Shown here: positions 1 through 9,018 of the stretch, one piece after another | How positions within the stretch are numbered: position 1 is the stretch's first letter | Layout: every line of letters starts with the position of its first letter | DNA from: Deltaproteobacteria bacterium | Lineage (GTDB): Bacteria; Desulfobacterota; Syntrophia; Syntrophales; Smithellaceae | Reading direction: 5' to 3' | Length of the DNA stretch: 19,913 bases | NCBI GenBank assembly: GCA_019136325.1 | Contig: JAGVUJ010000235.1 | Span: 1 to 19,913, forward strand | The notes under the pieces: model-generated | Databases searched by the model: none | What the model was told of the DNA's origin: nothing | What the model saw: the letters and a program-made list of their open reading frames with translations, nothing else | Made by a program: the position numbers and the translations under genes

Positions 1-915
1 CTGAAAAATGACCGAGAAGGTTTCCACAACAAATATCCCGCCGACAATGGCCAGCAGGATTTCCTGTTTGGTAATGACCGCTATCGTGCCCAACGCGCCA
101 CCCAGAGACAAAGAACCGACATCGCCCATGAATACTTCCGCGGGATAAGCGTTAAACCACAAAAATCCGAGCCCCGCGCCGACAATCGCTCCGGCAAATA
201 CCGCCAGTTCCCCCGCTCCGGAAACATGGACAATCTGCAGATAAGAAGAGGTCTTTATATTTCCGGCAAAATAGGCAAAAAGAATATAGGTGGCAAAACA
301 GATCACGACCGGACCGATGGCCAGACCGTCCAGACCGTCTGTCAAATTTACGGCATTGGCCGCGCCGACAATAATAAAGGTTGAAAGCAGAACATAGCCC
401 CAACCGAGGTTAGGCAATACCGTTTTGAAAAAAGGAATCGTCACCTGTGCGTTAAAGCCGGGTTTCAAATAAAGAATCACACTGACAAACAGAGCAATAA
501 TAATCTCGGCCGCCAGTCTTGTCTTCCCGGAAATCCCCCGGGAACTCTTGCCGGCCAGTTTGCTGTAATCGTCGACAAAACCGATCAAGCCGAAGCCAAG
601 CGTCACCATGAGTATCAGCCAGACATACACGTCCGCCAGGTTCGTCCAGAGCAACGTGGATACAACGACCGCCAGGATAATTAACATGCCTCCCATGGTG
701 GGAGTGCCTTTCTTCACCAGATGACTTTGCGGTCCATCATCTCTGACCTGCTGACCAATCTGCATATCCTGCAGCTTCTGAATCATCCATTTCCCCAAAA
801 TCAAACAAATCAAAAGGGCCGTGATGGAAGCGAAAATCGTCCGGAACGTGATATATCGAAAAACGTTAAAGAACGAAATCGTCGTATGCAACGGATACAA
901 TAAATGGTAAATCAA
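1..915 (-). CDS. mraY: Phospho-N-acetylmuramoyl-pentapeptide-transferase (MraY), 3' end cut by window edge
   Basis: Integral membrane enzyme that transfers phospho-MurNAc-pentapeptide from UDP to undecaprenyl phosphate, making lipid I. My reading of the minus strand gives 305 codons (of about 360 in the family) before the window ends. The N-terminus [10 protein letters not shown] followed by [10 protein letters not shown] is typical. The family signatures are present: DD at about residues 115-116 (GFVDDYSK) and [10 protein letters not shown] at about 190-199. The start is a TTG at 915-913: it is preceded by GGAGG at 929-925 with a 9-nt spacer, and no ATG fits. This ribosome site lies inside the last codons of murF, whose stop codon ends one base before the TTG, so the two are probably translationally coupled. 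About 55 C-terminal residues lie outside the window. Identity is very secure; the start is well supported. Confidence 0.95.
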   Translation of the reverse strand, partial: MIYHLLYPLHTTISFFNVFRYITFRTIFASITALLICLILGKWMIQKLQDMQIGQQVRDDGPQSHLVKKGTPTMGGMLIILAVVVSTLLWTNLADVYVWLILMVTLGFGLIGFVDDYSKLAGKSSRGISGKTRLAAEIIIALFVSVILYLKPGFNAQVTIPFFKTVLPNLGWGYVLLSTFIIVGAANAVNLTDGLDGLAIGPVVICFATYILFAYFAGNIKTSSYLQIVHVSGAGELAVFAGAIVGAGLGFLWFNAYPAEVFMGDVGSLSLGGALGTIAVITKQEILLAIVGGIFVVETFSVIFQ

Positions 916-916
916 C

Positions 917-2380
917 TTAGGTTACCTCCGGTTTGTTCATTGTTTTACCATCTCCGTTCATTTTATCCCGGCCGAAATCTTCAACTATCTGCGCTGCGAT
1001 TTTCTCCATCTTCATCCGACGGGATCCTTTCACCAGAATCCAATCTCCTTTTTTCAAATGATCCTTCAAATAATCAGATCCGGTTTCTTCATCGGATAAA
1101 TAGAAAATATTCTCAGGAACCATTCCACCCTCCATCGCCCCCCTGGCGGTAATTCTGGAAAAATCTCCCCGGAGGAACAGGGCATTCACCCCGATGGTGG
1201 CAATCAGCATGCCTATCCGGCGATGCATTTCATCAGCCTGCTCACCCAGTTCCAGCATGTCTCCCAGAAAAACATAGGCACTGTGACCGGCCTTCAAATC
1301 TTTCAAGGTCATCAACGCTTCCCGAACCGAAGCGGGATTCGCATTATACGAATCATCCAGGAGGAACGCTCCGTTACGGAGCCTGCTGACTTCCATGCGC
1401 CCGCTGAACGGACGGAAAGCCGACAGGCCGTCCATGATGGCTTTAGAATCCATCCCGACGGCAACAGACACCGACGCAGCGGCCATGGCATCGTACATAT
1501 GATGAAGTCCGGTAATTTTCATTTCTACTTTTTGCGCGACCCCCCTGATGACCAGATTAAAACGGATGCCCTTGACGCCATTTCTTTCTATATCATTCAC
1601 GGTAATGTCTGCGTTGGGACTCATGCTGAACGTTACCTTGCCGCCCCGCCACTTGTCGGCGGTGAAAACGACAGCTTCGTCGTCCAGATTGACCACGGCC
1701 ATTCCTGACGATTTCATATTCAGAAACAGATCGCCTTTTTCTTCCCGGACAGCCTCCATAGAACCGAAACCTTCCAGATGAGCCGGTCCTATATTGGTAA
1801 TCAGGCCAATGTCGGGATCGGCAATCTGCGTGAGTCGTTTTATTTCTCCCCGGGTATTCGTCCCCATCTCAAGAAGCATCAATTCATGTCCCTCGTTGAG
1901 ACGAAATATTGTCTGCGGCAGTCCAATCAGATTGTTCAGATTCCCTTCCGTCTTTAATATGTTTTTTCCCCGGCCCAGAATTGAAGCGATCATTTCCTTG
2001 GTTGTCGTCTTCCCGGACGATCCCGTCAAGCCGATGACCGGAATGGAAAATTTCTGTCTCCAGCCATGAGCGATCTCTCCCAGCGCGAACAATGTATCAG
2101 CCACCCAAATTACCGCATTTTTCTTGTCGGTTTTAAGCCGACTCATTTTATCCCCGTCCTGCACCAGGATTCCGGCGGCGCCCTGTCTGAAAGCCGCATC
2201 GGCATAGTCATGACCGTCGAAATTATCGCCTTTCAGCGCGATGAAAAGATTGCCCTTTTTTATCGAACGGGAATCCGTGGAGACCCCGTGAAAAACAGTC
2301 TCCGCCGGTCCGGAAATCAGTTTTCCGGAAGACGCTTTCAATACGTCACTCAATGACAGGACAGGCGATTCATGCTTCAT
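917..2380 (-). CDS. murF: UDP-N-acetylmuramoyl-tripeptide--D-alanyl-D-alanine ligase (MurF)
   Basis: Cytoplasmic ATP-dependent Mur ligase that adds D-Ala-D-Ala to UDP-MurNAc-tripeptide, completing the pentapeptide. The 487 residues follow the usual three-domain plan: an N-terminal substrate domain (about 1-110, with STDSR at 34-38), a central ATPase domain with the P-loop [10 protein letters not shown] at 120-129 and EMGTN at 171-175, and a C-terminal domain carrying [10 protein letters not shown] at 342-351. The lysine in EEKGD (K215) is in the position of the Mur-ligase carbamylated lysine. The ATG at 2380 lies 4 nt after the murE stop codon, and mraY begins one base after the murF stop. 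The length is slightly above the family norm because of a polar C-terminal tail of about 15-20 residues. Confidence 0.97.
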   Translation of the reverse strand: MKHESPVLSLSDVLKASSGKLISGPAETVFHGVSTDSRSIKKGNLFIALKGDNFDGHDYADAAFRQGAAGILVQDGDKMSRLKTDKKNAVIWVADTLFALGEIAHGWRQKFSIPVIGLTGSSGKTTTKEMIASILGRGKNILKTEGNLNNLIGLPQTIFRLNEGHELMLLEMGTNTRGEIKRLTQIADPDIGLITNIGPAHLEGFGSMEAVREEKGDLFLNMKSSGMAVVNLDDEAVVFTADKWRGGKVTFSMSPNADITVNDIERNGVKGIRFNLVIRGVAQKVEMKITGLHHMYDAMAAASVSVAVGMDSKAIMDGLSAFRPFSGRMEVSRLRNGAFLLDDSYNANPASVREALMTLKDLKAGHSAYVFLGDMLELGEQADEMHRRIGMLIATIGVNALFLRGDFSRITARGAMEGGMVPENIFYLSDEETGSDYLKDHLKKGDWILVKGSRRMKMEKIAAQIVEDFGRDKMNGDGKTMNKPEVT

Positions 2381-2384
2381 CGAT

Positions 2385-3914
2385 TTATTTCAACTGGCTC
2401 CTGGATTTTAAAATCTGTCTTGCAACAATACAATCATCAAACGGCGTCTTTTCCGCGCCCAGAATCTGGTAGTCTTCATGGCCTTTGCCGGCGATTAAAA
2501 CGATGTCCGCTTTACCAGCAGCATTGATAGCGGCCTCAATAGCCTTTTTCCTTTCAGGAATTACCGTATAAATACGACCGCCTTCGTTTAATTTCAGGTT
2601 ATCCGGTTCATTTTTCTTAACTTCTCTTCCGTCGATACCCGTCTCTATTTCAGAAATAATATCCATTGGATCTTCCTGACGCGGATTATCGGACGTTATA
2701 ATGGTCAAATCGCTGAAACGGGTGGCCGCTTCTCCCATTAAAGGTCGTTTGCCTTTGTCCCGGTTTCCTCCACACCCGAAAACGGTTATTATTTTGTTTT
2801 TCTTGAGTTCGGACAAATTCTGCAGAACGCGCCTTAAAGCGTCATCCGTATGGGCATAGTCAACAAAGACGTTGAAGTCCTCGGCCGAGGTCACCGATTC
2901 CAATCTGCCCGGAACATGGGATAAGTTTTCTATTCCTTTTTTGATCCCCGGAGAAGGAATGTGTAAAATAAAAGCCGCTCCAGCAGCGGCTAAAATATTG
3001 TAAAGATTAAATTTGCCGATCAGGGGTGACGTGATGGAAAAACCCGCTCCGGCCAGTTTGATTTCAGCGGTTATCCCGTTCAACGACAAATCATAAATGA
3101 AGGATCTTATGACACAGTCTCTTTCTATTCCGTAAGTCAACGCCGGGAGAGAAATCTCCTGTAGAATCCGTTGACCATATTCATCATCGGCATTAATAAC
3201 CATTTTTTGCGAATGGACTTTTCTGCTTCCGGGCAAAATTTCGGCGAAAAATCTTTTTTTGGCCTGATAATAATTTTCCATCGTCACATGATAATCAAGG
3301 TGATCGCGGGTAAGATTGGTAAAAATGCCGAGATCAAAATCGCAGTCATCAACCCTTTTGAGATCAACGGCGTGTGACGAAACCTCGGCCACGACATGCG
3401 TAACGCCGTCATCAGCCATGGCACGCAGGATTTTCTGCATTTCATAGGATTCCGGAGTTGTGTTGGGAGCATCATAGATCTTATCATTGTAGCGATAATT
3501 AACGGTTCCCAATACACCGCATTTCAGACCGGCTTCTTTGAATATGGACTCCAGGAGATAGGAGATCGTTGTCTTGCCGTTTGTTCCCATCACGGCAATC
3601 AGCGTCAGTCCGGCAGACGGATGGCCGAAATAATTCCTGGACAATATTCCCAAAGCACGGCGGCTGTCGGGAACCTTGATGGCCGTAACGGACGATGAAA
3701 TTTTTCTGTCCTTCTCATACACAATACATCGGGCACCGCGGGATATGGCCTCATCAATGAAATCATGACCGTCATTTTTTAATCCTGGAATAGCGACGAA
3801 AAGCGATTGCACCCCGCACTTATCCGCTGAAAAACACAAAGAGGAAACTTCTCCGGAGGTCTCTCCTGAAATAGTTATGATATTCAATCCTTCAATGAGT
3901 TGAGACAGTTTCAT
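2385..3914 (-). CDS. murE: UDP-N-acetylmuramoyl-L-alanyl-D-glutamate--2,6-diaminopimelate ligase (MurE)
   Basis: Cytoplasmic Mur ligase that adds the third amino acid of the peptidoglycan stem. The 509-residue protein has the P-loop GTNGKTT at 110-116, the NTTPES substrate motif at 151-156, the carbamylated-lysine region YYQAKK at 215-220, and FGCGGNRDKGKRP at about 379-391. The motif DNPR at 409-412 is the known specificity signature for meso-diaminopimelate rather than L-lysine, so a Gram-negative-type stem peptide is inferred. The ATG at 3914 is 7 nt after the ftsI stop, preceded by a modest GGTTGGA ribosome site. It lies between ftsI and murF, as expected in a dcw cluster. Confidence 0.97.
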   Translation of the reverse strand: MKLSQLIEGLNIITISGETSGEVSSLCFSADKCGVQSLFVAIPGLKNDGHDFIDEAISRGARCIVYEKDRKISSSVTAIKVPDSRRALGILSRNYFGHPSAGLTLIAVMGTNGKTTISYLLESIFKEAGLKCGVLGTVNYRYNDKIYDAPNTTPESYEMQKILRAMADDGVTHVVAEVSSHAVDLKRVDDCDFDLGIFTNLTRDHLDYHVTMENYYQAKKRFFAEILPGSRKVHSQKMVINADDEYGQRILQEISLPALTYGIERDCVIRSFIYDLSLNGITAEIKLAGAGFSITSPLIGKFNLYNILAAAGAAFILHIPSPGIKKGIENLSHVPGRLESVTSAEDFNVFVDYAHTDDALRRVLQNLSELKKNKIITVFGCGGNRDKGKRPLMGEAATRFSDLTIITSDNPRQEDPMDIISEIETGIDGREVKKNEPDNLKLNEGGRIYTVIPERKKAIEAAINAAGKADIVLIAGKGHEDYQILGAEKTPFDDCIVARQILKSRSQLK

Positions 3915-3921
3915 TCCAACC

Positions 3922-5898
3922 TCAATTGTTCAAATCAAAAACAACATGGCACACACGCTCGTCTCCCAGGGGTGTCTGCGCTTCCGGATATTGACGTACG
4001 GCCCATCCGTTGCCCGACACCTTGAGTTCTATGGATCTGGCTTTTGCTTTCTTCATCGCTTCCCGGATCGTCATCCCCAGGAAATCAGGCATGGACGATT
4101 CATCCTGTTCACCGGCAATCTGAGGGGCCAGTGTTTGCTCGGCTGAGACAAGCTGCACTTTATCTGTTTTCTCTTTTTCGAAAGCAGGCGTTTCCCGGAT
4201 ATTTGTTTTAAAACAATTCAATATTTGCTCTGATATTTTTTTGAATACCGGAGCGGATGCAACACCGCCCCATTTATCTCTTTGAGGTTCGTCAAGAATG
4301 ACCAGAATGGCCACCTGCGGATTTTCGGCCGGGAAAAAACCCATGAACGACGTGCGGACTTTTTCCGATGAATATACACCGCGGGCCGCATCGAATTTCT
4401 GAGACGTTCCTGTTTTGCCGGCGACGGAAACATTGACAATTTGCGCGTTTTTGCCGGTGCCATCCTCGGCGCTGACGACATCCGTCAGCATTTTCGTGAG
4501 GCGCCTGGCCACATCCGGAGAGATCACCCTGCGTACAACCGTCGGCGTGTAAAGTTTGATCAGTCGGTTATCCTGATCAGCGATGCCGCGCACCATGTAG
4601 GGCTTCATCAAAACACCATCGTTCGCAATGGCGGAAACCGCGGTAATCAATTGCATTGCTGTAACTGAAATCCCCTGGCCAAAAGCGATCATCGCCGTAT
4701 CAACTTTGACCCAGTCTTGAACCGGCCTGACCAGTCCGGCGGATTCCCCCGGCAAATCGATACCCGTCTTTGATCCAAAACCGAATTTTTGAATATAATT
4801 GTAAAATTTCTCTTTACCCATCTTCTGGGCAATTTTTGCGGAACCGATGTTGCTTGAATATTTTAATATCTCCCGGACCGTCAACATGCCGTGACGTTTT
4901 CTCTGGGCTTCATGAATGACGCGATCGGCTATTTTATAATTTCCATTTTCACAGAAAAATCTGTCATTCTCCCTGATAATTTTTTCTTCCAGCGCCGCAG
5001 CTACTAAAAAAGGCTTAAAGGTCGAACCCGGATCATAATAATCGGTTATCGCGCGGTTTCGCCACCGTTCCGGTTTAAGCCCTTCAATGTTATTCGGATT
5101 AAATCCCAGCTGGTTAGCCAGAGCCAGAATTTCACCCGTCTTGGGATCCATCACGATGGCCAGGCCACCTTTCGCCCCTTTGTCGATAACCGCTTCTTTC
5201 AACTGGGTTTCCACGAGATATTGAATTCTGTTGTCAATCGTCAAAACAAGATTGACATTGTCACGTGTTTTGGCCTCGGTTTTTTCCACCCGGAGAAAAA
5301 GCTTTTTACCTTTGGCGTCTCTCGCCCAGGCGAGTTTTTCCGGTCTGCCCATCAAAGCATCGTTATACTTTTTTTCCAGACCTTCCAGACCCGAAGCATC
5401 CAGTCCGACAAACCCCAGCAAATGCGCAGCGAGTTCTCCATTGGGATAAAACCGTTTAGGCTCCTTGACCAGAAAAACGCCATCGATGTCCGCATGCACG
5501 ACGGCGGCTGTCTGTTCCGGAGAAATTCTTCTCGCCAGCCAGCAGAAACTCCTGGGAGCGGATAGTTTTTTATAAACAGCCTGGTGATCCACATTGAGGA
5601 TTTCCGCTACCTCTTTGGATGCTTTGGCAGGATCAGCTATTTTGGAGGGATCGGCGCAAACGGAATCAGCCATGATGGAAATAGCCAGCTTTTCCCCGTT
5701 ACGGTCATAGATGATTCCTCTTTCCGGCTGTAAATTCAGAACGGTCGTATGTTGCCTGGTCGCTAATCTTTTCAACTTCTGCCCCGACAAAACCTGCAGT
5801 TGAAATGCGCGAGATATCAAGGCGACAAATAAAACGAAAAAAAGCATGAAGATCATGATGATTCTGAGTTTCAGTCTTTTTTTCGATTCCACCGCCAT
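3922..5898 (-). CDS. ftsI: Peptidoglycan D,D-transpeptidase FtsI (PBP3-type, class B) with C-terminal PASTA domain
   Basis: Septal class B penicillin-binding protein that cross-links peptidoglycan at the division site. The 658 residues show a cytoplasmic basic N-terminus, one membrane anchor at about 12-30, a PBP dimerisation domain (about 55-210) and a transpeptidase domain. All three active-site motifs are intact: STFK at 292-295 (Ser292 the nucleophile), SSN at 348-350 and KTGT at 495-498. After a linker rich in charged residues (565-600), one PASTA-like domain begins at MPDFLGMTIREA (603-614) and runs to the end. PASTA domains are typical of Gram-positive and deltaproteobacterial division PBPs and are absent from E. 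coli FtsI. The ATG at 5898 follows the ftsL stop by a single base. Confidence 0.96.
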   Translation of the reverse strand: MAVESKKRLKLRIIMIFMLFFVLFVALISRAFQLQVLSGQKLKRLATRQHTTVLNLQPERGIIYDRNGEKLAISIMADSVCADPSKIADPAKASKEVAEILNVDHQAVYKKLSAPRSFCWLARRISPEQTAAVVHADIDGVFLVKEPKRFYPNGELAAHLLGFVGLDASGLEGLEKKYNDALMGRPEKLAWARDAKGKKLFLRVEKTEAKTRDNVNLVLTIDNRIQYLVETQLKEAVIDKGAKGGLAIVMDPKTGEILALANQLGFNPNNIEGLKPERWRNRAITDYYDPGSTFKPFLVAAALEEKIIRENDRFFCENGNYKIADRVIHEAQRKRHGMLTVREILKYSSNIGSAKIAQKMGKEKFYNYIQKFGFGSKTGIDLPGESAGLVRPVQDWVKVDTAMIAFGQGISVTAMQLITAVSAIANDGVLMKPYMVRGIADQDNRLIKLYTPTVVRRVISPDVARRLTKMLTDVVSAEDGTGKNAQIVNVSVAGKTGTSQKFDAARGVYSSEKVRTSFMGFFPAENPQVAILVILDEPQRDKWGGVASAPVFKKISEQILNCFKTNIRETPAFEKEKTDKVQLVSAEQTLAPQIAGEQDESSMPDFLGMTIREAMKKAKARSIELKVSGNGWAVRQYPEAQTPLGDERVCHVVFDLNN

Positions 5899-5899
5899 G

Positions 5900-6247
5900 T
5901 CAATTCCCCGATTTTCTTAAAACAATGACCTGTTCATTATCAGGATAGGACATTTGCAGCTTGTTTCGGACGATATTTTCGATGCGCTGAGGTGACTTGA
6001 GCATCGCATATTCCAGTTTCAGCTTTTTTTGTTCCTCCAGTATTTTTTCCTGCGTATTGATCTCGGCGGCAATACTGTATTCCAGTTCCGTCATGCGAAT
6101 ATGGGACCCGACATAGGCAACAAACACAAACATCAGCACAATCGCAAAAACAATAAAGGTCGGATATTTTATTCCGAAAGAAGATCCCTCGGTTTCTCCC
6201 AAAGGAGACACAACTCTGGCTTCTGCGGATTGAGCTGATTGGGCCAT
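5900..6247 (-). CDS. ftsL: Cell division protein FtsL
   Basis: Small bitopic divisome protein that, with FtsB and FtsQ in known systems, activates the FtsWI synthase. The 115 residues contain a short polar cytoplasmic segment, one hydrophobic helix at about 29-47 (PTFIVFAIVLMFVFVAYVG) and a periplasmic heptad-like coiled coil rich in E, K and L at about 52-95. Sequence conservation in this family is weak. The call rests on size, topology and its place between rsmH and ftsI. The ATG at 6247 is one base beyond the rsmH stop codon, and the same 1-nt spacing separates it from ftsI, indicating tight translational coupling. Confidence 0.9.
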   Translation of the reverse strand: MAQSAQSAEARVVSPLGETEGSSFGIKYPTFIVFAIVLMFVFVAYVGSHIRMTELEYSIAAEINTQEKILEEQKKLKLEYAMLKSPQRIENIVRNKLQMSYPDNEQVIVLRKSGN

Positions 6248-6248
6248 A

Positions 6249-7184
6249 TCAAATTCTCCCGGCCACTCTTAATTTGGCGCTGCGTGCCCGCGGATTGTTT
6301 TCAATTTCTTCTGCCGTGGGTGTCACAGCTTTCCTGGTTAAATTTTTCAGCTTTGCCTCCCGGCGACAAATGCAAACCGGGATATCCGGCGGACACACAC
6401 AGCCTCCCTCCAGATTTCTAATCTCACTTTTGACAATCCGGTCCTCCAGTGAATGGAAAGAAATGACGCAAAGCCGGCCTCCGGGATTTAAAACATCGGC
6501 GGCGGCCTCTATGGCCGGTTTGATGTTATCCAATTCGTGATTGACCGCAATGCGTATGGCCTGGAACGTTCTCGTGGCGGGATGAATTTTCTGCCATTTC
6601 AATTTTGCGGGCATGCAGGAAGCAGCTATCGCCGCCAATTGCGTTGTCGTTTCAATGGGAGCTTCCCGTCTTTTTTGTGATATTGCCCTGGCTATTCTCG
6701 CAGCCATTTTTTCCTCTCCATACAATCTGATAATTTTTTCCAGTTCATTCTGCGCATAGCGGTTGACAATATCGTAAGCGCTCAACTTCAAACTGCGGTC
6801 CATGCGCATATCAAGCGGCGCCTGTTGACTGAAACTGAAACCTCTGCTTACCGCATCAAGCTGACGGGATGAAACGCCCAGATCCAGAAGAACGCCGTCA
6901 ACTTTTTTTATATTTAAATTTTTCAGTATATTATTTAAATTAACAAAATTTTCTTTTATTAAAACTTTACGCGAACCGAATTCCTTCAGTCTTTTTTCCG
7001 CAAAGTGCAGAGCTTCTTCATCACAATCAATCCCGATCAGGAAAGCGTCCGTCTTTTTCAGTATCTCATAAGCATGTCCCGCCCCTCCCACGGTGCAGTC
7101 CACGTAAACGCCATTCCTGCCGACCAAAAGCGAATCCGTAACTTCTTTAAGCATTACCGGCTCGTGATAGAACACGGTAATCAT
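6249..7184 (-). CDS. rsmH: 16S rRNA (cytosine(1402)-N(4))-methyltransferase (RsmH/MraW)
   Basis: S-adenosylmethionine-dependent enzyme that N4-methylates C1402 in the decoding centre of 16S rRNA. The 311-residue length is typical. The N-terminus FYHEPVMLKEV is characteristic, followed by the SAM-binding segment DCTVGGAGHA at 29-38 and the family signatures DLGVSSRQLD and RGFSFSQQAPLDMRMD. The C-terminal part has ISFHSLEDRIVK, a cysteine-rich stretch (CVCPPDIPVCIC) and NPRARSAKLRV. The ATG at 7184 is 3 nt after the mraZ stop codon. The product acts in ribosome maturation, but the gene is almost always embedded in the division cluster, as here. Confidence 0.97.
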   Translation of the reverse strand: MITVFYHEPVMLKEVTDSLLVGRNGVYVDCTVGGAGHAYEILKKTDAFLIGIDCDEEALHFAEKRLKEFGSRKVLIKENFVNLNNILKNLNIKKVDGVLLDLGVSSRQLDAVSRGFSFSQQAPLDMRMDRSLKLSAYDIVNRYAQNELEKIIRLYGEEKMAARIARAISQKRREAPIETTTQLAAIAASCMPAKLKWQKIHPATRTFQAIRIAVNHELDNIKPAIEAAADVLNPGGRLCVISFHSLEDRIVKSEIRNLEGGCVCPPDIPVCICRREAKLKNLTRKAVTPTAEEIENNPRARSAKLRVAGRI

Positions 7185-7187
7185 CGT

Positions 7188-7634
7188 TTAAATTCCCAGA
7201 TCAGCTATGAAGTCAGCGTATTTGTCAATTTCACCGGCGGCCTGTTGCTGTCCTGTCTCGAAACGATCTTTCGACCAGATTTCAATGTTCTTCAACATAC
7301 CGACCAGAACAATATCTTTTTCCAGTTGAGCATACTCGCGCAAAGTCGGGGGGATAAGCACACGCCCCTGCCCGTCGATATTGCAATCAACAGCACCAGA
7401 CATGAAGAAACGCTGGAATGATCTAACTTCTTTGCGCAACTTGGATTGATGGGCTACTTTCTCTTCAATGATCAGCCATTCGTCGTAAGGAAAAACCATC
7501 AAATACTGATCCCAGTTGGTTATCACCATCCGGTTGTCATATTCTTCGGCAAATATTTCACGAAACTTTGACGGGAAGATTATTCTTCCCTTTTCATCGA
7601 TTGCATGATGATATTGTCCCCTGAAAGCAGACAT
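7188..7634 (-). CDS. mraZ: Transcriptional regulator MraZ
   Basis: DNA-binding protein of the SpoVT/AbrB-like fold that represses the dcw operon in E. coli by binding direct repeats upstream of its own gene. The protein (148 residues) has the two internal MraZ repeats: FRGQYHHAIDEKGRIIFPSKFR near the N-terminus, and DCNIDGQGRVLIPPTLREY at about 76-95. The ATG at 7634 is preferred over the in-frame GTG at 7637, because GGAGG at 7645-7641 is 6 nt from the ATG but only 3 nt from the GTG. It is the first gene of the operon, and its own promoter and operator repeats are visible immediately upstream, so autoregulation is a well-supported inference. Confidence 0.96.
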   Translation of the reverse strand: MSAFRGQYHHAIDEKGRIIFPSKFREIFAEEYDNRMVITNWDQYLMVFPYDEWLIIEEKVAHQSKLRKEVRSFQRFFMSGAVDCNIDGQGRVLIPPTLREYAQLEKDIVLVGMLKNIEIWSKDRFETGQQQAAGEIDKYADFIADLGI

Positions 7635-7670
7635 CACTTTCCTCCACGATAAGCCACTTTACTCCACGTG
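7634..7670 (-). promoter_or_regulatory. MraZ-box operator: GTGG direct repeats at 10-bp period
   Basis: On the minus strand GTGG occurs at 7667-7664, 7657-7654 and 7647-7644, exactly 10 bp apart. A degenerate fourth copy (GTGA) at 7637-7634 overlaps the start codon. MraZ proteins are known to bind short G-rich direct repeats of about 10-bp period upstream of mraZ. The array begins near the predicted transcription start, and the third copy overlaps the GGAGG ribosome site. Binding could therefore block transcription, and the same DNA encodes the translation signal. Confidence 0.82.
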
Positions 7671-7673
7671 GAA

Positions 7674-7702
7674 ACTATAGAGACGCCATTTGCCTTTGTC
7701 AA
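7674..7702 (-). promoter_or_regulatory. Sigma70-type promoter of the dcw operon (P-mraZ)
   Basis: Minus-strand -35 TTGACA at 7702-7697 (perfect consensus), a 17-nt spacer, and -10 TATAGT at 7679-7674 (5 of 6 matches). The predicted start of transcription is near 7667, giving a leader of about 33 nt and placing the MraZ repeats directly downstream. No convincing terminator is visible between the mltG stop (7839) and this promoter, so read-through from mltG is possible. Confidence 0.85.
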
Positions 7703-7838
7703 GCAAAAAATTAAACTTTTTTTTAAATAAAATAGCTTAAAATTACAGGAGAAATTGGTGAAATTGAGCTGGCAATTATTTTGATCGGGGAAAATTACAT
7801 CAAGAAGGAATTTTTACATAAAAGATGGGATGTTTATT

Positions 7839-8945
7839 TTAATTATCGTCATCCAGAGGTTCTTCTTTAATATCTTGTTTTTGTTGGTTTTTTAGATAAA
7901 CATAACGACTGACCGCCTGGTTATGTTCCGCCAGAGAACTGGAAAAAAAGTGTGTGCCGTCATTTTGAGAGACAAAATAAAGATAATCAACCGGCGCGGG
8001 GAACAGTGTTGCTTTGAGGGACGCTAAACCGGGATTGGCTATTGGTCCGGGGGGCAATCCTTTTATCAGGTACGTATTGTACGGCGAATGCCTCTTCAAA
8101 TGACTGCGCAAGACTTTTCCGTCGAAGTCGTCCATATCATAAACGGCCGTCGGGTCGCTTTGCAGACGCATTCCCTTTTTCAACCTGTTGTAAAATACAG
8201 CGGCAACAAAAGGTTTCTCAGCATTGTCACCGGACTCCTTGCCGATAATGGAGGCCAGAGTCACTAATTTGTGCACATTTAATCCCATATGATTCGACCG
8301 CTGAATCATTGACGGAGTGACTTTTTCCCAGAATGTGTCAACCATCTTTTTCATGATTCGACGAGTGTTCATGGATCGGTTAAAGTAGTAAGTATCGGGG
8401 AAAAGATATCCCTCAATGGATTCCGCCTCAACATTCAAAGATTGCAGGAATTCTTTGTCTCTTGCCAGTTCAAAGAATATTTCCTTATTGATGAGTTTGT
8501 CCTTGTCCAGAATGACGGCAATGTCCCGCAGAGACAAGTCTTCACGAATCACAACTTTGTAGATTTTTACCTCACCATGCATGAGTTTGTTAAGCATGGT
8601 CACAGGACTGATCAATGTATTGATTTCATATTCACCGGCACGGATATGACGACTGGCTCTCTTAACGGCTGCAAGGCTATAAAAGAAAAAACGATTTTTA
8701 ATTAATCCTTCTTTTTTCAGTAATTCGGTCACTTCCAAAAAGCTGGAACCGGTTGGAATATCAATAACGACCGTCTTATTTTTGATGTCTATGGGACTGA
8801 ATGAATAATTCAACAACAGAATGAAAAATACAAAAATTAAGGCGACACAGTATAAAACAACGCGGCGGATTAATTTTCTGCCGGAAAATAACTTTTTCAG
8901 CCCTATAAGCGTTTCACTGAATTTGCTCTTCCAGAAATTTTTCAT
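7839..8945 (-). CDS. mltG: Endolytic peptidoglycan transglycosylase MltG
   Basis: Inner-membrane lytic transglycosylase that cleaves nascent glycan strands and is thought to terminate their elongation. With the ATG at 8945 the protein has 368 residues: a basic N-terminus, one membrane helix at about 29-47, a LysM-like subdomain, and the YceG/MltG catalytic domain with LASIIGKES, in which E237 is the expected catalytic glutamate, followed by VFYNRLKKGMRLQSDPTAVY. The frame stays open upstream to 9107 but would overlap ruvX and put a hydrophobic stretch before the true anchor, so the internal ATG is preferred. It has no strong ribosome site, leaving the start somewhat uncertain. It is 73 nt downstream of ruvX, so probably in the same operon. 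Confidence 0.92.
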   Translation of the reverse strand: MKNFWKSKFSETLIGLKKLFSGRKLIRRVVLYCVALIFVFFILLLNYSFSPIDIKNKTVVIDIPTGSSFLEVTELLKKEGLIKNRFFFYSLAAVKRASRHIRAGEYEINTLISPVTMLNKLMHGEVKIYKVVIREDLSLRDIAVILDKDKLINKEIFFELARDKEFLQSLNVEAESIEGYLFPDTYYFNRSMNTRRIMKKMVDTFWEKVTPSMIQRSNHMGLNVHKLVTLASIIGKESGDNAEKPFVAAVFYNRLKKGMRLQSDPTAVYDMDDFDGKVLRSHLKRHSPYNTYLIKGLPPGPIANPGLASLKATLFPAPVDYLYFVSQNDGTHFFSSSLAEHNQAVSRYVYLKNQQKQDIKEEPLDDDN

Positions 8946-9018
8946 TTTTACGATCCGGGTACGAGAGTCGTTTTTTTTGCTATTTTCGAAACATTTTGTT
9001 TGTCGGATTTTTTCATCA

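Noticed and set aside
152..403. Cysteine-rich 83-residue minus-strand frame
   Set aside because: It lies wholly inside mraY in another frame; the mraY frame there encodes conserved [10 protein letters not shown] and membrane helices.
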